Origin: Salvator merianae
Lineage: Eukaryota > Chordata > Lepidosauria > Squamata > Teiidae
Assembly: GCA_003586115.2 (NCBI GenBank)
Contig: QVOM02000034.1
Coordinates: 14,065,267-14,129,266 of the forward strand
DNA length: 64,000 nucleotides
Direction: 5' to 3'
This document shows positions 22,614-32,453 of the stretch, in pieces. Numbering within the stretch: the stretch's first letter is position 1; every line of letters begins with the position of its first letter. A program made the position numbers and the translations under genes. Under the pieces are notes generated by a model. The model worked only from the letters and a program-made list of their open reading frames with translations. It was not told the DNA's origin and did no database searches.

Positions 22614-23270
22614 TCCCCCCCCAGTCTGTCATTACACTGACAGACTGCGGCGGGAGTGAGAGAGAGCGCTGCGCCATCGGAAACGAAGAAATCAAGGCAA
22701 AGGGAAGACCTTTGCCGCGATTTCACCACTTCCGATGGCGCTCGCCTCTCTCTTATTCCCCCCCCCCCAGTCTGTCATTACACTGACAGACTGCGGCGGG
22801 AGTGAGAGAGAGCGCTGCGCCATCGGAAACGAAGAAATCAAGGCAAAGGGAAGACCTTTGCCGCGATTTCACCGCTTCCGATGGCGCTCGCCTCTCTCTT
22901 ATTCCCCCCCCCAGTCTGTCATTACACTGACAGACTGCGGCGGGAGTGAGAGAGAGCGCTGCGCCATCGGAAATGAAGAAATCAAGGCAAAGGGAAGACC
23001 TTTGCCGCGATTTCACCGCTTCCNNNNNNNNNNNNNNNNNNNNNNNNNNNNNNNNNNNNNNNNNNNNNNNNNNNNNNNNNNNNNNNNNNNNNNNNNNNNN
23101 NNNNNNNNNNNNNNNNNNNNNNNNNNNNNNNNNNNNNNNNNNNNNNNNNNNNNNNNNNNNNNNNNNNNNNNNNNNNNNNNNNNNNNNNNNNNNNNNNNNN
23201 NNNNNNNNNNNNNNNNNNNNNNNTTCCCCCCCCAGTCTGTCATTACACTGACAGACTGGGGGGGGGGGAA
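22614..23270. repeat. 145-bp hairpin-unit array interrupted by the gap
   Basis: Same unit as at 12121-13080 in inverted orientation. Starts 22622, 22768, 22912, then N, then 23233. The offset across the gap (321 bases) is not a multiple of the period, as expected if the gap length is a placeholder. Confidence 0.9.
23024..23223. other. assembly gap of exactly 200 N
   Basis: A run of 200 N within the tandem array of foldback copy 3. A round number suggests a default gap size, so the true array length is unknown. Confidence 0.97.
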
Positions 23271-23489
23271 TGAGAGAGAGGCGAGCGCAATCCGAAGCAG
23301 AGAAATTAAGGCAAAGCTCTTCCCTTCGCCTTGTTTTCTCTGCTTCCGTTCGCGGCGAAAATCTTCGCTGCGAAAATGAAGGGCTTCATTTTCGTGCGTA
23401 TTTTTTCGCACGAAAACGAAGCCTAGGAGCTTTGCATTCCTGCGAAGCGAAAAGGGAAAAGTGCCTTCGTGCACATCCCTAGGTTCCAC

Positions 23490-23745
23490 TTCTAAACTTG
23501 AACAGGGAGGTATGCACCCTTCTGAGCATGTCCCTGTTCTGTTCCAGAGGCCCCTGGAGACAGATAGACCTGTTAAGACTAATGTGCTGGTATTGTGATC
23601 TAAGTGGCCATTGTGACTGCTTAGACGGGACTATGCTCCATCCAATGAGAACAGAGGCATCTAGCAGGGGGCAGGTCCTGCTCATAAATCACACCAGCAT
23701 GTGGAAACCACCTGGACCCCTTGCTGATCCATTTCAAAGGTAAGT
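23490..23745 (+). repeat. 'CCCATTT' family repeat, right part
   Basis: Continues the repeat interrupted at 22171. It reads into CATGTGGAAACC and TGGACC words. Assignment rests mainly on adjacency across the inserted element. Confidence 0.35.
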
Positions 23746-23756
23746 ATGAAAAGGCC

Positions 23757-23826
23757 GGAAGGAAGGAAGGAAGGAAGGAAGGAAGGAAGGAAGGAAGGAA
23801 GGAAGGAGGGAGGGAGGGAGGAAGGA
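23757..23826. repeat. (GGAA)n microsatellite, 70 bp
   Basis: GGAA units ending in three GGGA units. Confidence 0.96.
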
Positions 23827-23990
23827 TGGGTATACAAATCATACTAATACAGTACAACAATCATTGCCAGGGTTAGCGCATGACTTCAAAATAGAAATTG
23901 AGTGCCAGTATACAAATCCAATAACCTTGACAGTAGTGGTACTCAGGCTATCAAACAGCATTTCCAAAAATGTCCAATTACATCTTGACT

Positions 23991-24453
23991 GGGGCTTTTT
24001 TGCACTTTCCACCTCTGAATAATCAAATCCGACCTTTCCAAAGTGGAACAATCCCTGCAGTGCTGCAGCACTGTGAGGACTGAAACAGCCCAGAGACAGG
24101 CTTCCAGCACTCATGGTGTGAATGCTGACTGTGTCACCATGGCAGCGGCTGTGGAAATGTCCAGCTGCTGTCCTGGTGACTGGGAATGTGGCACACAATT
24201 ATGCAGCTGCAGCCACAGCTGCAGCCACTCTACTGTCTGCAGCATTTGTGGCTGGAAATGGGTGCAAATCCTGCATACAGGGAGCAGTCCAGCTGCTCCC
24301 GGTACAGCTGTGGATAACATTTTTATTGTCCACAGCTAGTAACTATCAGGAGTGTCTGTAGACAATCCCAATTGCTGAGGCCTCCACAACATATGGATGA
24401 ACTCTGCTATGGAGCATCCAGACACTCACTAGCACTAAAATGCAAACAGTCCC
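23991..24453. mobile_element. GGGCC-end MITE family, copy B
   Basis: Begins GGGGCTTTTTTGCACTTTCC and ends TGCAAACAGTCCC (its inverted form), with a CACTCACTAG word near the right end. Internal order: GCTTCCAGCACTCATGGTG, CACCATGGCAGCGGCTG, CTGGTGACTGG, GCAGCTGCAGCCAC, TGGGTGCAAATCC and a TGTGGATAAC...GTCCACAG hairpin. Non-coding. Confidence 0.7.
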
Positions 24454-24601
24454 TCCATGCCATTTTACTTGACCAATCCCTTTAAAGCATATTTCTAATA
24501 ATCATTTAGGGTAATTCCATGCTAGCCAGTATTCCAGACCAGCAAGTGTACTAGGGGCCTCCCTTCCACATGCTGGTGCACTTATTGCACCACATGCAGA
24601 A

Positions 24602-24776
24602 GGGCAGACCTTTTCACACTTTCCACTTTGCAAGTCAAATCCAACCATTCCAAGGTACAACCATCCCCATGGTGTAATAGCCATCCTCACTACAAATGCT
24701 GAAACAGCCTGGAATCAGGCTTCCAGCACTCATGATGTGAGTGATGGCCACCCCATTATGACAGCGGCTGTGGAAT
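24602..24776. mobile_element. GGGCC-end MITE, copy C, left part
   Basis: Reads CCTTTTCACACTTTCCAC, GGCTTCCAGCACTCATGATG and GACAGCGGCTGTGGA, matching copy B step by step. It stops at 24776 where a CR1 begins, and the continuation is found at 26859. Confidence 0.7.
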
Positions 24777-24913
24777 AAAAGGACAGGTCCTGTCCTGGAT
24801 TGGTAACTGGCTAAAGGACAGGAAACAGAGAGCAGGAATAAATGGTCAGTTCTCAGAGTGGAAAGAGGTGAAAAGTGGGGTCCCGCATGATACAATTTAT
24901 TCATAAATGAATA

Positions 24914-25432
24914 ATGATAAGTATGGAGTTAGCAAAGTTTGCTGATGACACTAAATTGTTCACAGTAGTAAAAATTGAAAGTGACTATAAAGAGTTCCAG
25001 AAGGATCTCTTGGCATTGGGTGAGTGTGCAACAAAGTGGCAAATGCACCTCAGTCTTAGCAAGTGCAAAGTGTTGCACATTGGGGCAAAGAACCCTAGTT
25101 ACACTTATAAACTGATGGGGTACAAGTTTTCTGTGTCAGACCAGGAAAAGGATCTTGGGGTTCTGGATGACAGCTCAATGAAGGTGTGCGGCACCAGTGG
25201 AAAAAAAGCAAATTCAATGCTAGGGGTAATTAGGAAGGGAATAGAAAACATGTTGGCAATTGTCATTGTGCCTCCTTATAAATCTATGACAAGACCACAC
25301 TTGGAATATTGTGTACAATTCTGGTCACCTCACCTCAGAAAGGATACTGTGGTACTGGAGAAGGTTCAGAAAAGGACACCCAGAATGATCAAGGGGCTGA
25401 AATGCCTTCCTTATGAAATCAGACTGCAATGA
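24914..25432 (+). pseudogene. CR1 reverse transcriptase, C-terminal part
   Basis: The frame reads ELAKFADDTKLFTVV, where FADD is the RT catalytic box in its usual CR1 form, then SKCKVLHIGAKNP, EKDLGVLDD, KKANSMLGVIRKGIE and MTRPHLEYCVQFWSPHLRK. This matches block for block the intact RT at 44790-46763. It lacks the thumb end and all upstream fingers and palm motifs, and a stop ends it at 25432. It is a fragment and cannot be active. Confidence 0.9.
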
Positions 25433-25645
25433 GTTAGCCTCTTCAGCCTTGAAAGACAGCATTTAAGAGGAGACCTGATTGAAGTATATAAAATCATGCA
25501 CAATATGGATAAAGTGGATTGAGAAATCTTTTCTCTATAGCACAACACTAGGACGAGAGGGCACTCTGTGAAGCCGATGGGTAGGAAACCAACAAAGGGA
25601 AGTATTTTTTTCACCAAGAGGGTGATCCGTCTATGGAATTTATTT

Positions 25646-26618
25646 CCTTTCTTTTTTTTAATATTTACTTATTTTTTATACAAAATCAAAACAAATTAAA
25701 ATAATACTTCAAAAATTCCTCAACTCCATTGGTGAACCCTCCCCCCTCCCCCCGACCTAATCGATTACATATGCAAGGTTACTAATACCTGATTTCTTTC
25801 CTGGCCACCACTTCCTTCACTAAATATTCCACCATTCCCCTTCCATTTTCTTCTCAAATCTCCATCTACTGTTTGCCCTTCAAGCCTTAATCTATTGTTA
25901 CTTAATATTTGAAACCTCACTGCAAATAGTACATAATACCTCCATTTCTCCAATGTCTGCTTGGTACTTTCCTTCCACCCATACACTTTTACTGACAATG
26001 CTGCTAGTATTAATAGTTCAAGACAAAACTCCTTCACCTTATTCAACCTTAAATCTCTATAACAATGCATTAGTCAAAACTATTGGTGTTGATTCTATTT
26101 GAATAATTTTCTTGAATCCTTTCCCAAAAGTTCTATACCTCTCCACAATTCCAGAATCCGTGTATATAATGTTCCCTTTATTAGACATCCATGCCAACAA
26201 TTTGAATTAGTTCTTCTAAATATATGAGCTACTTGACAGGAGGTTCTGTACCACTTATGTAAAATCTTCATTCTCATTTTCTTTACCCTATTTTGTTTTG
26301 TTCTTTTAATGCTTATAATCTCCCTATGAATATCCTCTTCTTCTTTCCTGATACCATCTTTTTAACATTTCCACAATGAATTCTTGATTTTATTCCCCAT
26401 ACCTATGATGAGTTTGTATATCCCCCCCCCTTTCCTCCTTTCATTATCTGTTGTACCACATTCTCCCAAGGGGTGTTTTCCTGTCCAACCAACCCTCTTA
26501 TCTATTCCTTATTAATATAATTCCATAATCCTCTTATTAATAACCAATTATTTCTTCCCAACATTCTTTCCAATTCAACTACTGGTAATGAACTTCTCCC
26601 TTCATTGAATAAATGTTA
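25646..26618 (-). mobile_element. L1-type LINE 3' fragment inserted into CR1
   Basis: Read on the minus strand. The translation 26277-26095 contains ILHKWYRTSCQVAHIF then NCWHGCLIKGTLYTRI, the C-terminal segment of L1 ORF2 where a cysteine-rich CW-x-C-x-x-x-G-T motif follows an HKWY-TP block; the second pair of the motif has decayed. The translation 26070-25765 continues toward the ORF2 end (ALSVKVYGWK, KWRYYVLFAVRFQ). The plus-strand T run at about 25652-25661 is the poly-A tail. The copy is 5'-truncated at about 26618, where CR1 resumes. Confidence 0.7.
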
Positions 26619-26858
26619 ATTCATGGAGATCATGTGTAACAATGGCTATTAGAATGGATGCCTAGGTACTGCCTCCAGGTTGGAAAGATAGGCCGGCTGC
26701 ATCTAAAGGCCATTTGCAGGGTGTTGAGAGCAGGTTAAGGTTTTGCCTTTTCATTCTGCTTGAGAATGCCCAGAAGTGACTGGTGGGCCTCTGAGTGAAA
26801 CAGGATGCTGGGCTAGGTGGGCAGTGGCCTGATCAAGGCCCCTTTTATGTTCTTATGG

Positions 26859-27050
26859 CAACCAGGGACATGGTGTGTAATAACTGCGCAGCTGCAGTCA
26901 CGTTGTGCCATGGCCAGCAGTGTTTGTACCTGGAGGTAGGTGTGAATGCTGCATACCAGGAGCTAGTCCACAGCTAGTAGTGATTGGAAGCTAGTAGTGA
27001 TTGGGAGCGTCTAGTATGCTTGTTGGTCCAGTATACCACTGAGTGTGGAA
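26859..27050. mobile_element. GGGCC-end MITE, copy C, right part
   Basis: Resumes with CAACCAGGGACATGGTGTG, GCGCAGCTGCAGTCAC and AGGTGTGAATGCTGCATACC, the continuation expected from copy B after its GGCTGTGGA word. The two parts are separated by the CR1 insertion. Confidence 0.6.
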
Positions 27051-27948
27051 TCTTAATCTCATGCAATTTATGATTCTTATAATTTTGCTTTTTAAGTCTA
27101 TTGTGTTTGTTTTATATATCCACATACATGAATTAAATTGTTATTCCTGTTTTTATGAACTGGCCAGAAAAGTCTGGTTATAGGGTGTCCGTATAAACTC
27201 AGACATAAATAATAAAACACAGGAACATGGAAGATAGTAGGTGATATCTCAAAGTACCTACATTTCTAGAGATTTCTACAGATATATACTGCAAACTTTT
27301 CTTTCAATGGTGGTTAGGCTTGGTTTAGGAGAAGCCCTCCACTTTGTACAGATTGTGTTAAAATATAGCAAAATACAGCAAAATAAGCTCTGTTCCATGA
27401 TAAGCCTTTTTTAAAAATTGCTGTTTAATTTTTTTTCCCTACTGTTCATCATAGTGATTTCTTTCACTGTTTTTCAAAGGTCCTCTTACATGTGGGAGGA
27501 AACAAGCAAGAGATTCATAATCTTCCCTGTCAGCTGTCACATAAACAGTAACTAAAGTACAATTCTCTGAAACTGTGAATGCAATGCTATCTGTCATTGC
27601 CAGTGTGTGGCAACAGGTGACCTTGACCGGCACAATTTACCTTTTCTTACAAGCATTGTGCAATGGAATATAGTCATTAGTTCTTGGATGACATGGTTGT
27701 TGTGATGAGACAGCCCTCCGACTGCTACTTTTGTCAAGGAAAGGTGGGTGATCTAGGCAAGCTACTGTAGACTAATATAAGGAGGAAGCACATTGCTGAA
27801 TGACAAATTCTCCCAAACTGCAAGGAAAAGCTAAATACATGTACAAGTTGATAACAGGGAAATAAATGCTAGTTGATCAGCTAGGAAGAGTTCTTTGAAT
27901 AAGACAAAGAGGTTGGAGAACAAACAAGCTATCAGCACATGGTAGAAA
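27051..27948. other. single-copy AT-rich DNA
   Basis: No transposon or gene recognised. The stretch 27430-27650 has mixed composition (ACATGTGGGAGGAAACAAGC, GGTGACCTTGACCGG) unlike the surrounding repeats and is a reasonable place to look for conserved non-coding sequence. Confidence 0.3.
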
Positions 27949-28272
27949 TAGAGATGTGCAAAATTCAATTTGAGTTCACAAACTTGAATATTGAAAATTT
28001 CACATTCATGGATATTCACATTTCCAAAACTTTGATTGGATCAAACCAGTCTCCCGCTTGCAAAGATGAAAAAAATATTCATATTTTTGCAGTATTTTTG
28101 CCCATTAAAAGGACTTTTTCCAAGGGGAAAAATTGTTTCTATCAGTGAAAAGCACAAAAGCAAAGTGAAAAAACAGTTTTTTGATGTTACAATTTGCTGA
28201 GGAAGTGAAAAAAGATGGGTTTTCGCTTTGACAGTGAAACAGACATGCAAATTTTGTTTGCGTGGATCCCTA
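27949..28272. mobile_element. small AT-rich hAT-like MITE (324 bp)
   Basis: Starts TAGAGATGTGCAAAATTC and ends GCAAATTTTGTTTGCGTGGA followed by TCCCTA, an inverted pair resembling the TAGGGATGTGCA ends of the large foldback elements. Flanks GGTAGAAA and AGTAGAAG agree at 6 of 8 positions, compatible with a decayed 8-bp duplication. The interior consists of A/T-rich short hairpins. No ORF. Confidence 0.6.
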
Positions 28273-28284
28273 AGTAGAAGTTTG

Positions 28285-28518
28285 ATATATTGATTCATTG
28301 ATTGATGGCATTTGTATCACACCTTTTCCACAAAGAACCCAAGGCGGTACACACCTCTCCAATTTATCTCCACAAGAACACTGTGAGGTTGGTCAGGTAG
28401 GGAGGTAGTGACTAGCTCAAGTCACCCAGTGATCTTTCAAGGCACAGTGAGGATTTGAACCCAAAGATTCTGAGGTGCTAATCCAAAACTGTGGCCACTA
28501 TGCTACACTGGCTCTCAT
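28285..28518 (-). mobile_element. tRNA-derived SINE
   Basis: On the minus strand it begins GAGAGCCAGTGTAGCATAG. The A box TAGCATAGTGG is the complement of 28495-28505 and the B box GGTTCAAATCC the complement of 28451-28461, the two internal RNA polymerase III promoter blocks of a tRNA. A GTGACTTGAGC segment and a non-tRNA tail follow, ending near AAGGCGGTACACACC and a short T/A-rich stretch. The B box carries CA where GGTTCGA would be usual, so it is an old copy. It would not fold as a tRNA gene. Confidence 0.8.
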
Positions 28519-30290
28519 CACATCAGCACAGCCAGTAAGTCAATGCACACCAAGGTCTCTGAATATACTTCATTGGTAGCAGAGATTAGAATTACCATAT
28601 TCAAAAATATAACAGGGATTCTGCATCTTTAAGAACATGAAATTGCAGCAGATGTTGTCTGCATTATAAGCTATGTCTTTTGAAATTTTCTCTTCTCCAT
28701 AGGAGTACAGATATTACAGAATCTGCCCTCCTTGTTCAGTGGCAATATTCATGGTCAGTACATGCATAGTGATAAAGGACCATTTCTGCCCTTCTCCCCA
28801 TCTATCCTGTGCCCACCCAGGATATCTGGGCCCAAGATATGCAACCTGCCCCATGCTATGATTTGATGCCACAGCAGTATGACAGGGCTGTCTGCATTTC
28901 AGATGGCCCATCCATCCCATCTCCAGCCACCAAACCCAGAGGCTGGGCCAGCTCTTAGGGCTGATGATGGAGAGTTTTAGCAATATTAGAGATTTTGGGG
29001 GGTTCCCCTATGCCTTAATGGATTGATATTGCATTAGCATCTTCTTGAAACATATTAACTTGAAGCTAATTGCATAATGATGAGTTGACACCCATACCAC
29101 CTGTTTTTAGGCTGGAATGAGTGGCCAAATTGTTATTATTTTACTCTACTGGCAGAGCTCCATGCCTGCCACCTCAGGACAGGATCTGGAGCTTCAGGGT
29201 AGGGGAAAGCTGAGTACCCTTATCCAGGAGCAACCCTCAGTTGTCCCAAAAGGTACATCTGAATGCAGCACAAGTTTACAACAGTTGTAAGTTGCAATCA
29301 GGAATGTGCAAATGGTTTTGTTCTCTCTTTCTGTTTGCTGATCAGCAAAATGCATAATTACAGTATTTAAGCAATGCAAAGTGAGTATTGATCTCATGCA
29401 TGTGTCATAGTTTTGCTTTTCAGCTGTGGGTCATAAATATGAAACCATAGAGAAAGAGAGGTCTTCCTTCCATGCAAACGTCTTGCAGAATGCTGACAGG
29501 GGAATAGATATGGGTGTTCTTTTAGAGAAATCCTTAAATCTGTCTGCTCAATTTAGAGGCTCATGGAAGAAGCTACACAAGACTCACATATTTCCAAGAG
29601 ATGTTTGAAGCATATAAATGACAATAAAGGTAGTTCAGTGGTTGGAAACATGGCTTAGTTCCTTTTTTATATGTGATATTCAGTAATCTTCACCAGTGCT
29701 TTGAGAGGATATAAGAACGATGGGTGTGCTAAGCTGGCAGAGATAAAATGGGATAAGGTATAAAGAGTAGTGGAAACAAAAAGCTTTAAAAAAAATGTAA
29801 GAAAGAAGCTTATTTTTGAAGAAAGCTCTTTAAAGCTATAAAAGTACTAGAACAATAATGAATTCAAAAAGAATACCTGTAGAAGAAGGGTCAGTTTAGA
29901 GTCAGAGCAATAATGCATGCTATAGAATAACTAAAATAAAAGATAAGCTACATTGTAAACAGGCTAGCTGATGGAAAGGATGAAAAAAGACTCTAGTATT
30001 CAACAGAGGATGAGCAAAGGGTGCTGGTGGTTGTGAGCAGTGGGGGGTCCAAGGAGCCTCATTGCCAGCTTCCCAAACTGTATCCTGATCCCCAGTGTGT
30101 TAGGAACTGTGCTCTGCAAAAACTAGACTTGGTGGGGGGTGGGGGAAGTTCTAAAAAAGCACAGACTCTTAGGCAGGATCTTTGAGGAAAAGTTTTCAAA
30201 ATGAAGAGTTGACGGGTTTGTTCTCAAAAACACATATACAGGCAGTCATGGAACACTCCCAAACAAGAACAATCTTCAATCGAAATTAAA
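28519..30290. other. anonymous DNA
   Basis: No gene or clear repeat recognised in about 1.8 kb. Confidence 0.35.
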
Positions 30291-30594
30291 GGGCCTGTTT
30301 GCACTTTAGTGCTAGTGAGTGTGGAGATGCTCACTAGCACAGTGAGTGTGCATTTTGTGGAGCTGTACCACAGCTGTACCAAGAGCAACTGGACTGCTCC
30401 CTGTACGCAGTGCTCACACCCACAGCGTTCACACTGTCATGGTGGAGTGGCTAGCATTTGTACTGCACATTCTGGGAGCTCATTTCTGGGCTGGTTCAGC
30501 CCTCACAGTGCAGATGGCTATCACACTGTAGGGACTGTTTCACCTTGGATGGTCACATTTGACCATTCCAAGGTGGAAAGTAGGAAAAAGTCCC
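30291..30594. mobile_element. GGGCC-end MITE family, copy D (304 bp)
   Basis: Starts GGGCCTGTTTGCACTTTAG and ends AAAGTAGGAAAAAGTCCC. AAA stands on both sides (30288-30290 and 30595-30597), consistent with a 3-bp target duplication. A TAGTGAGTGTGG...CTCACTAGC hairpin lies just inside the left end. Confidence 0.75.
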
Positions 30595-31970
30595 AAAAGT
30601 TTGTTAAGATCCCAGCAAAATCCTCAGAAAAGACATAAAACAGTGATATCTGTCAACATAAGTTGATTTTTGCTAAAGAACAGTCAAAATGCACATACAG
30701 GCAAAGGCAGTACAATTACAGGGATTCCCCAATTGGATGAAGTATTGCTCAGGTAAACTCCACCTGAGCCAAGCCTCTATTGCTGGCTACAGCAAAGCAG
30801 ATGCTTGTTACCAGCAGAACAGTGGTTGTTTCAGGTGAAGTTTGACAGGAGAGGGGGAAAAGGAAAGGCTTGCAAGAGAACTAGGGTACAAATCCTTAAT
30901 CTATCAGATACAAGGGGAGGCCCTAACATATCAGATTACATGGATTGTCTTATCTTCCTGGCATGGAGTAGCTGAGGTGCTGTTTCTTTGGCTCTGAGAG
31001 GCTTCCAAATTGTGCAGAAGCACTGTTGGGAACATGTCTGGTTTGGCAACAGTACAGTTCCTCCAAAATCCAAGTAAAAGTCCCTGTAGTCTCTGAGATT
31101 CATCCAGCTAGGCTGCTTTAGACTGAAGTGAAGACATGGACAGTGAAGACCGCAGCGGCATGTGGGAAGTTGAAAGTATAGTTCCCGGTTTCTCTTCTCC
31201 TGGGTCTAGATGGACGCAACTAATTTGAGATGTTAAATACTGATTTTTCTCTGGTCTCAAGGTGAAATACCAATATTTGATGAACAAGGCATTGTGAACT
31301 TGTAGCCAAAGAGTTTCTTATCCACTCCTACCACTCAGTCAAATGCATTTCAACTATAATCTTTATCAATGGCAAGTTATATAAGCAGAATGTCTAAAAC
31401 CACCACAATAGGGTAACATTCAATAAATAAATCACCAGGAACAGGTCCACAATACCTTGTTCATTGGATTTGGGTATTTCACGTGGAGCCAAGAGAAGAA
31501 ACAACATTAAAAGTTTCAAGTTAACTGCAGATCACAAACAGTAGCAGCTGGAAATAGAGAATGATCTCATCTCAGTGATTGTTTACTTTTACTGATTTCT
31601 TTTTTCCAATCCTTTTTATTGATTTTTTTTTATTACAGCTTTCAACACACATCAGTGCAGATTTCTATTTTTGTCAAACACCGTGTTATATTTGTTCATT
31701 ATCTTCATTTTATAATACATTTATTTAGATGTATGTTTTCCTGGAACTTTTGAGTTTTGTTTGGATTGCTTTGTTTCAGGGGTGTAGACAGTTTAATTTG
31801 GCTCAGGATTTGGTTCATTTCCAAAACTGACTTGTGGACATCTCTATTAAAGATTTAATCTTTCTTCTTAGATTTTCATTTTCACTTTTTGCTACACGTA
31901 TACACACATACATCATTTCATACTTTTTAATCAACAACTCCAGTGTTTAATTTTCTTTTTATGTTGACAT
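30595..31970. other. anonymous DNA
   Basis: No gene recognised. Around 31605-31640 a TTTTTATTGATTTTTTTTTA stretch could be the reverse-complemented poly-A tail of an L1 copy, but no coding part supports this. Confidence 0.3.
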
Positions 31971-32219
31971 AGAATCATAGAGTTGGAAGGGACCTCCAGG
32001 GTCATCGAGTCCAACCCCCTGCTCAATGCAGGATTCACTACACCATCCTAGACAGATATCTGTCCAGCCTTTCCTTGAAGATCTCCAGTGAAGGAGAGCC
32101 CACCACCTCCTGTGGTAACCTGTTCCAGTGACTGATTGCCCTTACGGTCAGAAAGATTTTCCTAATATCTAGCCTGTATCTACTCCCTTGAATTTTCATC
32201 CCATTGTTTCTACCCATTG
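31971..32219 (-). mobile_element. CR1 3' tail, antisense
   Basis: Begins CATAGAATCATAGAGTTGGA, continues GGGACCTCCAGGGTCATCGA and CCCCCTGCTCAATGCAGGAT, and runs to TTTCATCCCATTGTTTCTA. Nearly identical to 44710-44960, so the same young CR1 subfamily. 5'-truncated. Confidence 0.93.
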
Positions 32220-32453
32220 GTAGTCAGCTCCTGGTAAAGTGTGTGTGTTGCCGGTCACCATGGCGGCAGCTGGATGCTTCCAGCCACTATCATAGTAAGG
32301 ACTGAGTGAGGAGACCGGCATTCACATTGCAAATGCTGGTTTCCTGCTGATGGTAAAGCCACACAGTGTGCACTGTGTCTATACTGCATGGTCAGTACCA
32401 CCATGGAATGTTCACAGTTGAACTTTCCACAGTTGTAAGTGTGAATATGCCCC
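32220..32453. mobile_element. GGGCC-end MITE family, copy E (partial)
   Basis: Starts within the family at GTCAGCTCCTGGTAAAGTG and contains CACCATGGCGGCAGCTGGAT, GCTTCCAGCCACTATCATAG and ATGGAATGTTCACAG, ending AAGTGTGAATATGCCCC. Its left part is replaced by the abutting CR1 tail, suggesting the CR1 inserted with a deletion or that the MITE was already truncated. Confidence 0.6.

Larger units (their letters stand above)
22171..23481 (+). mobile_element. non-autonomous hAT-like foldback element, copy 3
   Basis: Starts TAGGGGTGTGCACGAA and ends TTCGTGCACATCCCTA. The 8 bases GGTTCCAC flank it on both sides (22163-22170 and 23482-23489), a perfect target duplication. The left module (TTCGATTTTCGATCGAA-type hairpin, then two CTAGGCTGTCAG palindromes) is the mirror of the right module of copy 2. 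The middle holds three visible 144-146-bp array units (CAGTCTGTCATTACACTGAC at 22622, 22768 and 22912) and a last partial unit at 23233. A 200-N gap interrupts the array. Units differ from those of copy 2 (loop ATTACACTG instead of AGTCTGATG), so the two arrays were amplified independently or have since been homogenised separately. No transposase. Confidence 0.9.
24777..26858 (+). mobile_element. CR1 element, 5'-truncated, itself interrupted by L1
   Basis: Starts with AGGACAGGTCCTGTCCTGGA, passes through the RT region (frame 24914-25432), continues to GGTGATCCGTCTATGGAATT at about 25640, is broken by an L1 piece, and resumes at about 26619 with TGGCTATTAGAATGGATGCC through to TTTTATGTTCTTATGG at 26858. 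This 3' end type also appears at 37241 and 41085 and differs from the octamer-ended CR1 at 44704, so two CR1 subfamilies are present. Confidence 0.85.

Noticed and set aside
22735..23489. 214- and 158-codon frames across the foldback array
   Set aside because: They run through the N gap and the 145-bp hairpin units; length comes from the period and unknown bases, not selection.
28285..28518. tRNA gene on the minus strand
   Set aside because: A and B boxes are present but the stems do not form a cloverleaf and the body continues into a SINE tail.
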